The notes under the pieces: model-generated
What the model saw: the letters and a program-made list of their open reading frames with translations, nothing else
Databases searched by the model: none
What the model was told of the DNA's origin: nothing
Position numbers and translations under genes: made by a program
Part shown: positions 7,659 to 16,386 of the stretch, one piece after another
How positions within the stretch are numbered: the first letter of the stretch is position 1
Layout: every line of letters begins with the position of its first letter
Assembly (NCBI RefSeq): GCF_030052995.1
Contig: NZ_JASJPW010000002.1
Location: forward strand, 1-64,000
Source of the DNA: Gemmobacter sp. 24YEA27
GTDB taxonomy: Bacteria > Pseudomonadota > Alphaproteobacteria > Rhodobacterales > Rhodobacteraceae
Length of the DNA: 64,000 nucleotides
Reading direction: 5' to 3'

Positions 7659-8633
7659 ATGAAAGCAGCCGGGATGGGGGCATTTGCCCTTTGTATGGCC
7701 GGAGCGGCGGCTCAGGCAGAAACCGTGATCCGCTTTGCCCATATGAATGGTCAGACGCATTTCGTGCACAGCGAGGCGATTGCTCTGGCCGAACGCGTGC
7801 ATGAGCGCAGCGGTGGGGAAGTCCGGATTGAAGTCTTCCCCTCGGGCCAGTTGGGGGAGAGCAGCCAGATCGTCGAACAAATGTCGTTCGGAGCCGATCT
7901 GATGGGTCAGGTCCAGGCCGGAAATCTGGCTGATTACCTGCCGGATTTCTCGATCCTCGTCTATCCGTTCATGTATGACGGGATCGGGGATGTCGAACGC
8001 CTGGTGGGCTCGGACCTCGTCGCCGGGCTGAATGAAGGTGTTTTGCAAAGCAATCTTCGGGTGATGTGTTACCTGCATTACGGCACTCGTGATCTTTACA
8101 CCCGCAACCGCGAAGTGCGCAGCCCAGCCGACAGCAAGGATATGTCGATCCGGGTGCAGCCAGTTACAATCTATACCCAGATGGTGGAACAGGTGATGGG
8201 CGGCGCGCCGACCCCGATCCCATGGCCCGAAGTGTATTCCGCACTGGCGCAGGGCGTGATCGATGCCGCCGAGGCGCCGCCATTGTCGATTCTGGATCAG
8301 CGGCATTACGAACATGCCCGCTATCTGATCCAGACAAATCATATTCAGGATGTCGTGCCGCTGGTGATCAGCGCCTCGCAATTCGACGCGCTCAGCCCCG
8401 CCAGCCAGGAGGTGCTGCAGACCGAAACTGCCGCCGCCTGTGCCGCCATGTCGGCGGCCTCGATCGCCAGCTATGAAACCGGCATCGAGGAGCTGCGCGC
8501 CAATGGGATGACCATTATCGGCGATGTGGACCGCGCTGCCTTTGCCGAAAATGCGGGTCTGATCGCCGCCTCTTTCCCCGAATGGACCCCGGGCCTGTAT
8601 GACCGCGCGCGGGCTATTCTGGACGCGGAGTAA
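7659..8633 (+). CDS. dctP: TRAP transporter substrate-binding protein DctP
   Basis: This 324-aa periplasmic binding protein of the DctP family captures an organic acid for the DctQM permease. The start at 7659 is preceded by GGGGAGGAG and gives a clean signal peptide (MKAAGMGAFALCMAGAAAQA, cleavage near residue 20). Family features include FAHMNGQTHFVHSEAI at the N-terminus, GKxE-like segments, the conserved Arg in the KDMSIRVQPVTIY region (carboxylate clamp), and PWPEVYSALAQGVIDAAE. A longer in-frame start at 7599 would spoil the signal peptide. It is the first gene of dctP-dctQ-dctM and is followed by catabolic enzymes, including an alpha-hydroxy-acid oxidase, which suggests a hydroxy- or keto-acid ligand. 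Confidence 0.92.
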   Translation: MKAAGMGAFALCMAGAAAQAETVIRFAHMNGQTHFVHSEAIALAERVHERSGGEVRIEVFPSGQLGESSQIVEQMSFGADLMGQVQAGNLADYLPDFSILVYPFMYDGIGDVERLVGSDLVAGLNEGVLQSNLRVMCYLHYGTRDLYTRNREVRSPADSKDMSIRVQPVTIYTQMVEQVMGGAPTPIPWPEVYSALAQGVIDAAEAPPLSILDQRHYEHARYLIQTNHIQDVVPLVISASQFDALSPASQEVLQTETAAACAAMSAASIASYETGIEELRANGMTIIGDVDRAAFAENAGLIAASFPEWTPGLYDRARAILDAE

Positions 8634-8709
8634 CGATGTCAGGACAGAGGCCGGGACCTCCGGCCACCGCCTGATCCGCCTGTCCCTCGCGCCTTCCAAA
8701 GGACAAATC

Positions 8710-9210
8710 ATGACGACAGCAAGCGCAGCCGCCTCCTGGCTGGATCGCTTTGAGAGCGGTCTTGTCCGCATCATCGCGATCTTTGCCATTCTCATTCTGA
8801 TTTCCATCGTGGGGATCGTGTTTATCGCCGTTGTGATGCGCTATGGGTTCAACCTTGCGCTGGTCTCCTCTTTTGACGTCTCGACACTGCTTTTCGCCTG
8901 GCTGATCTTTCTGGGCCTTGTGATGGCCGAACGCGACGGCGCTCATATGGGCATCGACATCACTGATATGCTGCCCCCTCGCCTGCACCGGATGGTCGTG
9001 TTTTTGCGCTATGCGCTCTTGCTGGCGGCAGCCTGCTATCTCTGTCGCATCGGCCTTGCCCTTGTCGAGCGCACCGGCACCCAGATCCCATCTCTCAGAA
9101 TTTCGACCCGCTGGCTTTACGCCGCATTGCCGGTCGGGTTCGGCCTTCTGGCTGTCGCTTATGCGATCCGCCTTGTCCGGCTGCTGCTGTCTCCTGCGGG
9201 AAAGGCCTGA
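8710..9210 (+). CDS. dctQ: TRAP transporter small permease DctQ
   Basis: This 166-aa inner-membrane protein has four predicted membrane helices (about residues 20-42, 55-75, 95-115, 135-155). The family segment AWLIFLGLVMAERDGAHMGI carries the conserved acidic/Asp region of DctQ. The start at 8710 follows AAAGGACAAATC. It lies 76 nt after dctP and 2 nt before dctM, in the same operon, and forms the small subunit of the TRAP permease. Confidence 0.9.
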   Translation: MTTASAAASWLDRFESGLVRIIAIFAILILISIVGIVFIAVVMRYGFNLALVSSFDVSTLLFAWLIFLGLVMAERDGAHMGIDITDMLPPRLHRMVVFLRYALLLAAACYLCRIGLALVERTGTQIPSLRISTRWLYAALPVGFGLLAVAYAIRLVRLLLSPAGKA

Positions 9211-9212
9211 CC

Positions 9213-10481
9213 ATGCTTGCAATTATTGGCGTTCTTTTTGTCGTCCTGCTTTTGCTGGGTGTTCCGGTCGGGATGATCCTGATCATGATGTCGCTGGTCT
9301 ATGTGCTGTTCGAGCCGTCGATCCTCGACATGATCTTTGCGCAAAGGCTGGTTGTCGGCACCCAGAGCTTTCCCCTGATTGCGGTGCCGCTGTTCATCCT
9401 GACCGGCGAGCTGATGAATATTTCCGGGATCAGCCGGCGCGTGATGGCTTTTGCCAGCGTTCTGACCCGGAAATTCTGGGGTCGGATCGCCCTGACCAAT
9501 GTGGCGCTTTCCACCCTGCTGGCGGGCATGTCGGGGTCGTCAAATGGCGATGCGGCGATGCAGGCAAAGATTATGGTGCCGGAAATGACCCGTCGCGGCT
9601 ATCCGCGTGGCTATTCGGTGGCGCTGACGGCGATCACTTCGCTGATCGCACCGATGATTCCGCCGGGGATTGGGCTGATCCTGTTCGGCTTTGTCACCAA
9701 TGTCTCGATCGGCCAGCTTTTCGCTGGCGCCATTCTGCCGGGCTTAATGCTGGCCGCGATGCTGATGGTGCAGACCTGGATCACCGCCCGCCGCAACCAG
9801 TGGGAGCCGCCCGAGACCGGCGCGCCGGAGATCCCGCTGGGCAAGGCATTCCTTTCGGCCCTGCCCGCGATCCTCTTGCCGGTGATCATCATTGTCGGGA
9901 TCCGCGGCGGCGTCTTTACCCCGGCAGAGGCCGCGAGCGTTGCGGTGATTTATACTGCGCTTTGTGTGCTGGCCTACCGCGAGGCGAGTTTCGGGCAGGT
10001 ATTCGCCTCGCTGCGCTCGACCGTGGTGTCAACATCGGCCATCCTGCTGATCCTTGCGGCCTCGGCGGCATTCAGCTGGATCCTGACCTTTGAACAGGTG
10101 CCGCAATCGGTGGCCCGGGCCATGCTGGATCTGACCGATAATGCCGGGCTGATGCTGCTTCTGGTTTCGCTTTTGCTGCTGATTGCAGGCGCCTTCATCG
10201 ATGGGACGGCGCTGATCCTGATCCTTGGCCCGATCTTCCTGCCGGTGGTGACCTCGCTGGGTGTCGATCCGGTGCATTACGGGATCATCTTCGTGCTGAT
10301 GGCGCATCTGGGCGGGGTCACACCGCCGGTCGGCACCATCATGTTTGCCACCTGTTCCATCACCCGCACACCGCTTTCCGAGTTCATGCGGGCCATTATT
10401 CCCTTCATCTTCAGCTATATGGCCTTCACTATTGTGATCATTTTCGTGCCCTGGTTCAGCCTCGTGCTGACCGGACGCTGA
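9213..10481 (+). CDS. dctM: TRAP transporter large permease DctM
   Basis: This 422-aa protein has about 12 hydrophobic segments. It shows DctM signatures such as the start LAIIGVLFVVLLLLGVPVG, the segment TLLAGMSGSSNGDAAMQAKI, and the C-terminal LAHLGGVTPPVGTIMF-like region with its helical-hairpin Pro-Pro. It carries out sodium-coupled uptake of the DctP ligand. It starts 2 nt after dctQ, and length and topology are complete. Confidence 0.92.
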   Translation: MLAIIGVLFVVLLLLGVPVGMILIMMSLVYVLFEPSILDMIFAQRLVVGTQSFPLIAVPLFILTGELMNISGISRRVMAFASVLTRKFWGRIALTNVALSTLLAGMSGSSNGDAAMQAKIMVPEMTRRGYPRGYSVALTAITSLIAPMIPPGIGLILFGFVTNVSIGQLFAGAILPGLMLAAMLMVQTWITARRNQWEPPETGAPEIPLGKAFLSALPAILLPVIIIVGIRGGVFTPAEAASVAVIYTALCVLAYREASFGQVFASLRSTVVSTSAILLILAASAAFSWILTFEQVPQSVARAMLDLTDNAGLMLLLVSLLLLIAGAFIDGTALILILGPIFLPVVTSLGVDPVHYGIIFVLMAHLGGVTPPVGTIMFATCSITRTPLSEFMRAIIPFIFSYMAFTIVIIFVPWFSLVLTGR

Positions 10482-10507
10482 AGCACAAAGTGAGGCAGCG
10501 AAAGACC

Positions 10508-11695
10508 ATGACACGTCCCGAAATGATCACCTGTATCGAAGATCTGCGTCAGCTGGCAAAGCGCCGCGTGCCCCGGATGTTCTACGATTACGTCGATTCC
10601 GGCGCCTATACTGAAGCAACCTATCGCGCCAATGAACGCGATCTCGCGCGCCTCGGTTTCGTGCAGCGCGTCGGGCGCAATATCGCGGGGCGGCGGCTGG
10701 AGAGCCATGTTCTGGGCGTGCCGGTGCGGATGCCACTGGCACTGGCCCCGACTGGCCTCGCTGGCATGCAACGTGCCGATGGCGAGATCCTGGCCGCCCG
10801 CGCCGCGCGTGATTTCGGCATTCCCTTCACCCTTTCCACGGTGTCGATCTGTTCGATCGAGGATGTCGCCGCCGAGACCGGCAACCCTTTCTGGTTCCAG
10901 CTTTATGTGATGAAAGACCGCGGCTTTATCGAAAGGCTGGTCGGGCGCGCCCATGCGGCGGGTTGCTCGGCGCTTGTGGTGACCGTTGATCTGCAAGTGC
11001 AGGGCCAGCGCCATAAAGATATCCTGAATGGCCTGTCCACCCCGCCAAAGCCCAGCCTGCGCAACCTCATCAATCTGGCGACGAAACCGCGCTGGTGTCT
11101 TGGGATGCTGGGCACAAAACGGCGCAGCTTCGGCAATATTGTCGGCCATGTCAGCGGCGTCAGCGATGTCACTTCTCTCGCCGGCTGGGTTGCCGATCAA
11201 TTCGACCAGACCCTGACCTGGGAGGATATCGGCTGGCTGCGCCGGATCTGGGACCGCAAGCTGATCGTGAAAGGCATAATGACGCCCGACGACGCCCAGG
11301 CCGCTGTGGATCAGGGAGCCGATGCGGTGATCGTCTCGAACCATGGCGGCAGGCAGCTGGATGGTGCGCCGTCAAGCGTCAGTGCGCTGCCTGCGATTGT
11401 GGCAAAGATCGGGTCCCAGGCCGAGATCCATATCGATGGCGGTATCCGCAGTGGTCAGGATCTTTTGCGGGTGCGCGCGCTTGGCGCCCATGCCGCCTAT
11501 ATCGGCAGGCCCTTTCTCTATGGGCTTGGCGCGATGGGGGAAACCGGCGTCCGCCGCTGCCTCGAAATCATGCATCGCGAGCTTGATATCACCATGGCGC
11601 TTTGCGGCCAGACCGATATCGGGCAGGTCGATGCCTCCATTCTGGCCGCCGCAGATCTGCCGGCCGACTTTCCCCATACCTCCATGACCGACTGA
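10508..11695 (+). CDS. FMN-dependent alpha-hydroxy-acid dehydrogenase (LldD/glycolate oxidase family)
   Basis: This 395-aa TIM-barrel flavoprotein oxidises an L-2-hydroxy acid to the 2-keto acid. It shows the N-terminal RVPRMFYDYVDSGAYTE, the FMN-binding segment WFQLYVMKDRG, the catalytic Lys in LIVKGIMTPDDA, the His/Arg pair in VSNHGGRQLDG and the phosphate-binding IHIDGGIRSGQD. The start at 10508 is 26 nt after dctM. With L-lactate among the likely products of the neighbouring FAH-type hydrolase, an L-lactate dehydrogenase role is plausible. A hydroxy acid imported by the TRAP system is the alternative. Confidence 0.88.
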   Translation: MTRPEMITCIEDLRQLAKRRVPRMFYDYVDSGAYTEATYRANERDLARLGFVQRVGRNIAGRRLESHVLGVPVRMPLALAPTGLAGMQRADGEILAARAARDFGIPFTLSTVSICSIEDVAAETGNPFWFQLYVMKDRGFIERLVGRAHAAGCSALVVTVDLQVQGQRHKDILNGLSTPPKPSLRNLINLATKPRWCLGMLGTKRRSFGNIVGHVSGVSDVTSLAGWVADQFDQTLTWEDIGWLRRIWDRKLIVKGIMTPDDAQAAVDQGADAVIVSNHGGRQLDGAPSSVSALPAIVAKIGSQAEIHIDGGIRSGQDLLRVRALGAHAAYIGRPFLYGLGAMGETGVRRCLEIMHRELDITMALCGQTDIGQVDASILAAADLPADFPHTSMTD

Positions 11696-11706
11696 AAGGA
11701 CAAAAC

Positions 11707-12471
11707 ATGTTCGGCAATTACAAGATGCATCCCGACAGCGGTGTGATGCCGCCCTACGCACCCGCCTATCCGTTGGAATGGGAATGCCAGCTGCGCAATC
11801 TCGAGGTGATGACCCGCGTCAATGCGGCAAAGCTGCGTGAGCTGCTGGCCCATACCCCGTTTGAGCCGGTGAATGACCGTGTGGCTTTCCGTTTTATGGC
11901 TTCGCCCGGTCATACATTGTCATACCACAATGACCGCATGTTCGACCTGATGGTGACAGCCGCCGTGCGCTGCGAGGGGCTCTTTACCCAGACCCATCTT
12001 TATATGTTCTGCTCAGATCCGATGGGCATTGCCGCCGGGCGCGAGCTTTTTGGCTATACCAAGAAAGACTGCACCTATGCCTTTGACGAGAAAGAGGATG
12101 GCTCGATTTCGGGCTGGGTGAACCGCCGCACGGTGCCGGTGGCCGATTTCGCCTTCACCCCGGATCCGGCGGCCCCGGTGGTGCGGCTGGTCGATGGCCC
12201 GGACCAGCCCCGCGGCGAGATCCATGTGCGCCGGTTCCCCCATCCCGAACATCCCGGCACAGCCTATGCCGATGTAGTCCATCGTGCCTTCCCTCTGCCC
12301 TACAGCCCCCCCATCCCGGGGCGGATCGACCTCAAACTGCACGAGTCTGCCTTTGATCCGCTGACCGAGCTGGAGCCCGAAGTCCTTTCGGCGCAGTTCA
12401 TGGTTTCGACAGATTACGCCGGTGGTTTTGCGAAGGAAGAACGTCGTCTTGTGAAGCGGCTGGTGCCGTGA
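11707..12471 (+). CDS. Acetoacetate decarboxylase family protein
   Basis: This 254-aa protein of the ADC fold shows GRELFGYTKKDCTYAFDEKE, which occupies the position of the Schiff-base Lys loop (usually GFPKK). Upstream is the beta-cone entry MFDLMVTAAVRCEGLFTQTH. Members decarboxylate beta-keto acids or carry out aldolase-dehydratase chemistry. The Pro before the Lys pair is replaced by Thr, so the reaction may differ from acetone formation. It starts 11 nt after the FMN enzyme and overlaps the SDR by 4 nt, clearly in the TRAP operon. The exact substrate is unknown. Confidence 0.8.
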   Translation: MFGNYKMHPDSGVMPPYAPAYPLEWECQLRNLEVMTRVNAAKLRELLAHTPFEPVNDRVAFRFMASPGHTLSYHNDRMFDLMVTAAVRCEGLFTQTHLYMFCSDPMGIAAGRELFGYTKKDCTYAFDEKEDGSISGWVNRRTVPVADFAFTPDPAAPVVRLVDGPDQPRGEIHVRRFPHPEHPGTAYADVVHRAFPLPYSPPIPGRIDLKLHESAFDPLTELEPEVLSAQFMVSTDYAGGFAKEERRLVKRLVP

Positions 12472-13220
12472 GCGAAGCTGCAACAGGTGTCGCCCTCGTG
12501 ACCGGGGGCGGCGGCGGCATCGGGCGCTGCATCGCTGATACTCTGGCGCTGGACGGCTATGCGGTGCTGGTGGTAGATCTTAGCGGTGCAGGTGAAGAGA
12601 CTGCGCGCGGGATCCGGGAAGCCGGGGGTCAGGCCGCCGGGTTCAGGGCGGATGTGACCCGCGATGAAGACTGGCTCCTTGCATTCGAGGCCGCGGAGCA
12701 GCGCTTTGGCCCTGTCACCGCGCTGGTCAACAATGCCGGCATTGCCGGGCCTTTCGCCCCGATTGACCAGTATTCGGTTACGGCCTTTGACGAGGTCATC
12801 TCGGTCAATCTGCGCGGGGTGTTTCTCGGCCTGCACCATAGCCTTGCCCGGATGCGCCGCCAGGGCGGGGGGGCGGTGGTCAACATCGCCTCGACCTCCT
12901 CCATTCGCGGCCGCGCGGGGCTGGCCGGCTATGTCGCGGCGAAACATGCCGTGCTTGGCCTGACCCGGGTGGCCGCGCTGGATATGGCCGGCAGCGGTAT
13001 TCGCGTGAATGCGGTGCTGCCCGGCCCTGTCGATACAGCGATGATCGCCACCATTGACCGCAATGCCGCAGCGCAGGGCCAGGCCGTGCAACGCAGCGGC
13101 ACTGCTGCCCCGATCCCGCCTGACGGCATCGCCCCGACTGTCTCCTTTCTGCTCTCCGACCAGGCCCGCCACGTCAATGGCGCGGCCTGGGTGGTTGATG
13201 ACGGCTCTACTCTGAACTGA
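12468..13220 (+). CDS. Short-chain dehydrogenase/reductase
   Basis: This 250-aa classical SDR has the nucleotide motif VTGGGGGIGR, NNAG in the fourth strand, catalytic Ser in IASTSSIRG and YVAAK as the Tyr-Lys pair. Its C-terminus WVVDDGSTLN is a common form of the family's GG.T end. An Asp after beta-2 (VLVVDLSG) favours NAD. It overlaps the ADC-like gene and is followed 14 nt later by the FAH-type hydrolase. SDR plus FAH is the pairing that oxidises and cleaves 2-keto-3-deoxy-L-fuconate or related sugar acids, so it is a candidate 2-keto-3-deoxy-sugar-acid dehydrogenase. Confidence 0.85.
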   Translation: MSEAATGVALVTGGGGGIGRCIADTLALDGYAVLVVDLSGAGEETARGIREAGGQAAGFRADVTRDEDWLLAFEAAEQRFGPVTALVNNAGIAGPFAPIDQYSVTAFDEVISVNLRGVFLGLHHSLARMRRQGGGAVVNIASTSSIRGRAGLAGYVAAKHAVLGLTRVAALDMAGSGIRVNAVLPGPVDTAMIATIDRNAAAQGQAVQRSGTAAPIPPDGIAPTVSFLLSDQARHVNGAAWVVDDGSTLN

Positions 13221-13234
13221 AGGATATCTCTGCC

Positions 13235-14070
13235 ATGAAACTTTGCAGCTTTGGCCCCCAGGGCGAGGAACGCGCCGGGCTTGTCGATGCCGGGGGCGGA
13301 TCCGCGACATTTCCGCCCTGGTGCCCCGCTGGAACAGCGACCATCTGCGGCCCGGCGCGCTGTCGGCACTTGCTGCGCTGGATGTGACCGCTCTGCCAGA
13401 AGTCGCTCCGGGAACCCGGCTCGGCGTGCCGTGGAGCGGGATCTCGAAATACATCTGCATCGGGCTGAACTATTCAGATCATGCTGCGGAATCCGGCCTG
13501 GCCGAACCCTCTGAGCCGATCATCTTTCTCAAGGCGCCCAGTGCGATTTGCGGCCCGGATGACGATACGATCACACCCGAAGGTTCGACCAAACTCGACT
13601 GGGAGGTGGAATTCGGTGTGGTGATTGGCGCGACTGCCAGAAATGTCAGCGAAGAGGCCGCCCTTGACCATGTCTTCGGCTATTGCCTGTTGAACGATAT
13701 TTCCGAGCGCGGCTTCCAGATGCAGTCGTCGCAATGGGACAAGGGCAAGGGGTGTGACAGCTTCGGCCCGGTCGGGCCCTGGCTCGTCTCGAAAGACGAG
13801 ATTGATGATCCCCAGAGTGTTGATCTCTGGCTGGAGGTGAATGGCATCCGCAGGCAGACCGGCAATACCGGCACGATGATTTTCACACTGCGCCAGATCA
13901 TTGCCTATGTCAGCCGTCATATGACGCTTTTGCCCGGCGACATCATCGCGACAGGGACCCCACCAGGTGTCGGTATGGGGATGCGCCCCGACCCGGTCTA
14001 TCTAGCGGCAGGGGATGTGGTCGAACTGGGAGGGCATGGCCTTGGCAAGCAACGGCAAAGGGTCGTTTGA
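13235..14070 (+). pseudogene. Fumarylacetoacetate hydrolase family protein, single-base frameshift
   Basis: The ATG at 13235 (after AAGGATATCTCTGCC) begins KLCSFGPQGEERAGLVDAGG. One G is missing in the GGGGG run at 13292-13296, and the frame continues RIRDISALVPRWNSDHLRPG through to 14070. The C-terminal FAH domain is whole: GISKYICIGLNYSDHAAESG, the metal-binding DWEVEFGVVIG (Glu, Glu, with a later Asp in NDISERGFQ), and [16 protein letters not shown]. The closest known role for this subtype is 2,4-diketo-3-deoxy-L-fuconate (or -L-rhamnonate) hydrolase, giving pyruvate and a hydroxy acid. The indel type makes a sequencing error likely, so the gene may be functional. Confidence 0.82.
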
Positions 14071-14436
14071 AAGCTGAGCTGCCGGGCATAGCTGCGCCTT
14101 TTCCACGACTTCATTTCTGAAAACGGTCAGGACGCCGGCCAGGCGTCCTGCTGAAACTGTTCAGGCCGACAATGGCTTAGAAGCAGCTGACTGGCATGGC
14201 AATGCTGAGCACGTAAGCGATCCGCGTGACATCCGATACTTCTGGCCCATTTCAACTTAACACGGAGTTAGGCAACGGACACCGGACCTGGCAGCTGCGA
14301 GCCGTCATCAAGACCGTTCCACTTCACCCGGAGCGAAATCAATCAAAATCTCACGCAGATCGAACGCTGCCAGCCCCCCGGGTCCACAATGCCTGCAGCA
14401 TCCAACCACTTCATCTTCGGAAAGCTTAGTAACTCC
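13905..14436 (+). repeat. Segment with a diverged second copy at 37188-37612
   Basis: The last about 165 bp of the FAH-type gene and the following noncoding DNA recur at 37188-37612 in the same orientation. Matching blocks include ATTGCCTATGTCAGCCGTCA, GACATCATCGCGACAGGGAC and GGGGATGTGGTCGAACTGGG. Similarity falls away gradually beyond about 14430. From 14151 to 14469 nothing else recognisable is present apart from this duplication. Confidence 0.85.
14128..14150 (+). terminator. Terminator-like hairpin after the TRAP operon
   Basis: A perfect 9-bp stem (CAGGACGCC / GGCGTCCTG, 5-nt loop) lies 58 nt after the FAH-type stop codon. It is partly kept in the duplicate at about 37410-37440. There is no strong T tract. 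Confidence 0.55.
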
Positions 14437-14550
14437 GCAACTGTCCAGATCGGGATACCCACAACCATCTGAGCTACTCCCCGGAATTCGGACAGTGACG
14501 GAAGCTACGATCTGACATTTGCTGGTCTCCAAGGACGAGGAGATCAGAAT

Positions 14551-14847
14551 ATGAAGAAGCGCAGGAACCATGATGCAGGCTTCAAGGCCCGCGTGGCGCT
14601 GGAGACTTTGAAGGGCGAGCGCACTGTGTCGGAGTTGGCGGTCGAATACGGCGTGCATCCGACGATGATCCATCAATGGAAGAAAGCCTTGCTCGACGGG
14701 GCGGCGGGCATCTTCGAACGCGGCAGCAAGAAGCCTGTTGCGGAGGTCGACGAAGAGACGGTCCGATCACTGCACGCCAAGATCGGGGAGCTGGCGGTAG
14801 CCAACGATTTTTTGTCACGAAAACTCAAGCCGTGGACCGGCAAGTGA
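14551..14847 (+). CDS. IS3-family transposase OrfA
   Basis: This 98-aa protein has the DNA-binding helix-turn-helix ERTVSELAVEYGVHPTMIHQ (residues about 19-38), followed by WKKALLDGAAGIFERGSKK and a C-terminal helix ending in LSRKLKPWTGK. It is complete compared with the truncated relative at 1730-1972. Normally it is translated alone or fused to OrfB by -1 frameshifting. The partner orfB here is broken. Confidence 0.85.
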   Translation: MKKRRNHDAGFKARVALETLKGERTVSELAVEYGVHPTMIHQWKKALLDGAAGIFERGSKKPVAEVDEETVRSLHAKIGELAVANDFLSRKLKPWTGK

Positions 14848-15738
14848 GGCGTGGGCTGATCGAGCGAAGCCACCCGGCGCTGTTGATCGGGGCGCAGTGC
14901 CGCCCGGCTCGTCGATCTCGCGCTCGTCCTTCTGCCATGAACTGGCGGGTGAAACGGATCAGAACCTCGGCCTGATGCGGCTGATCGACCGGCAGTTCCT
15001 CGACACGCCGTTCTACGGCGTCCGCCAGATGATCTGGCACCTGCAAAACGAGGGGCACGGCGTGAACCAGAAGCGCATCCGGCGGTTGATGCGGCTCATG
15101 GGCCTGATGCCGATCTGACCTGGAAGCCCAACACCAGCAAGCCGAGGAAGAGGCACAAGATCTATCTCTATTTGTTGCGCGGGCTGCGAGTGGATCGGCC
15201 CGGTCAGGTCTGGTGCGCTGACATTACTCTCGCAAGCTCTCTCGAACCGGTGGCGTTCGCCTGCTCGGCTGCCGATGCGGCGCGGCTTCCTGTATCTCGT
15301 CGCCATCAGGACTGGTTCACCCGTAAGGTGCTGGCGTGGCGGATATCGAACACGCTGGAGGCGGACTTCTGCATCGAAGCGCTGAACGAGGCCATCCTCC
15401 GCTTCGGCGCGCCTGGGATCATGAATACGGACCAAGGTTCACAGTTCACATCCTTCGCCTGGACTGACCGCCTGAAACGCGTTGGCACCCGGATTTCGAT
15501 GGATGGCAAAGGGTGCTGCATCGACAATGTCTTCATCGATCGTCTGTGGCGATCGCTGAAGTATGAATGCGTCTATCTGCGCGCCTGGGAAACAGGATCG
15601 CAGGCAAAGGCCGCCATCGGATCCTGGATCACCTTCTACAACCATCGACGACCCCACACTGCCCATGGCGGACAGCCGCCCGCCGTGGTCTGCTTCAACA
15701 GCATCGAAACAGATCAGCAGGCGCAGGCAGTAGCTTAA
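14832..15738 (+). pseudogene. IS3-family transposase OrfB, frameshifted
   Basis: OrfB blocks are spread over several frames: VDRQVRRGLIERSHPALLIG from the GTG at 14832, then LMRLIDRQFLDTPFYGVRQM, then GLRVDRPGQVWCADIT (first Asp). The stretch after ADIT is out of frame across about 15230-15310, where the expected LPMRRGFLYLVA is found in another frame with about 40 bp of extra sequence. From WFTRKVLAW onward the frame is restored (NTDQGSQFTS with the second Asp, then the Glu region SMDGKGCCIDNVFIDRLWRS). The disruptions include more than homopolymer indels, so this copy is probably dead. Confidence 0.82.
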
Positions 15739-15777
15739 ATATCCCCGAAAACTGTCCAAGCATCGGGGAGTAGCTCA

Positions 15778-15875
15778 GCAAGGCTTGGGTATCCGCTTTA
15801 CACTGGAACCGCGGCAATGGATGGCGGGCCTTTTGTCGCCCCCATGATCCGCACCCGCTTTGACGGGAAGATCAC
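15778..15875 (-). pseudogene. tnpB: IS66-family TnpB, 5' remnant
   Basis: From a GTG at 15875 on the minus strand the sequence reads VIFPSKRVRIMGATK, the N-terminus of IS66 TnpB (usually IFPSNRVRI.VATKPVDFRKG). It then loses frame and stops at the right end of the inserted IS3 element. It overlaps the tnpA-like stop, as expected for IS66 gene order. Confidence 0.6.
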
Positions 15876-16260
15876 CGGATTGCCGCCAAGAGATGCGCAA
15901 CCGACACAAGCCGCTCCCCCGAGGTCCCGGCAGCCAAATGGATCACCACCGCGCCTGCGACGATCTCTTGCCGGGCCACGCCACCCACATCGAGCCGCGG
16001 CCCATCTTCAGCGGGGCCGAACATCATTGCCGCGAACTCCACAGGGTCTTTGGGTGCAGGCAGCTCAAGCCGCTCCTTCCGCGCCGGCGCCCGCCAAATA
16101 GAGATATGTTCGCCGGCGCTCGGTGCCGCCGCGCAACGATGTTCACAGTCACGTCCGGCACCAACGTCCCCGCCACGACCCGCGCCTTCACTTCATCCGG
16201 CTAATTCCGGTTCCGATGGTCGCCATCACCGCCCGGGAGAAGCTCCAATGCATACTCCAT
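15872..16260 (-). pseudogene. tnpA: IS66-family TnpA, decayed
   Basis: Minus-strand blocks are PDEVKARVVAGTLVPDVTVN followed by IVARRH, then, after a frame change near 16105, ISIWRAPARKERLELPAPKD, VEFAAMMFGPAEDGP and EIVAGAVVIHLAAGTSGERL. These follow the TnpA (OrfA) helix-turn-helix and C-terminal strand region of IS66 elements. A TAG replaces the usual Trp before PDEVKAR, so a nonsense mutation and a frameshift are both present. Together with the tnpB start this marks an old IS66 copy split by the IS3 insertion. Confidence 0.7.
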
Positions 16261-16345
16261 GAAGAAACTCCGTTCCAACAATCATCTGAGTCCAATGAAC
16301 CGATCATGAAGACGCTCGGAAGGTGGGAGGCAGAGAACGCTTACA

Positions 16346-16365
16346 GCGCATCCTTCCGGATGCGC
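16346..16365 (-). terminator. Hairpin terminator downstream of the aldehyde dehydrogenase gene
   Basis: A perfect 8-bp stem (GCGCATCC / GGATGCGC, loop TTCC) lies 22 nt beyond the stop of the minus-strand operon. A CTTTTGTCTATTT tract follows on the plus side, so it may also act in the other direction. Confidence 0.6.
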
Positions 16366-16386
16366 CTTTTGTCTATTTGAAATGTA

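Larger units (their letters stand above)
14470..15777 (+). mobile_element. IS3-family element, full length but decayed
   Basis: This 1308-bp element is bounded by TGAGCTACTCCCCG at 14470 and its complement ending at 15777 (CGGGGAGTAGCTCA). OrfA is intact and orfB carries several disruptions. It is the longer relative of the deleted element at 1159-2052 and has inserted into an IS66 remnant on its right. No target duplication is visible. Confidence 0.85.
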
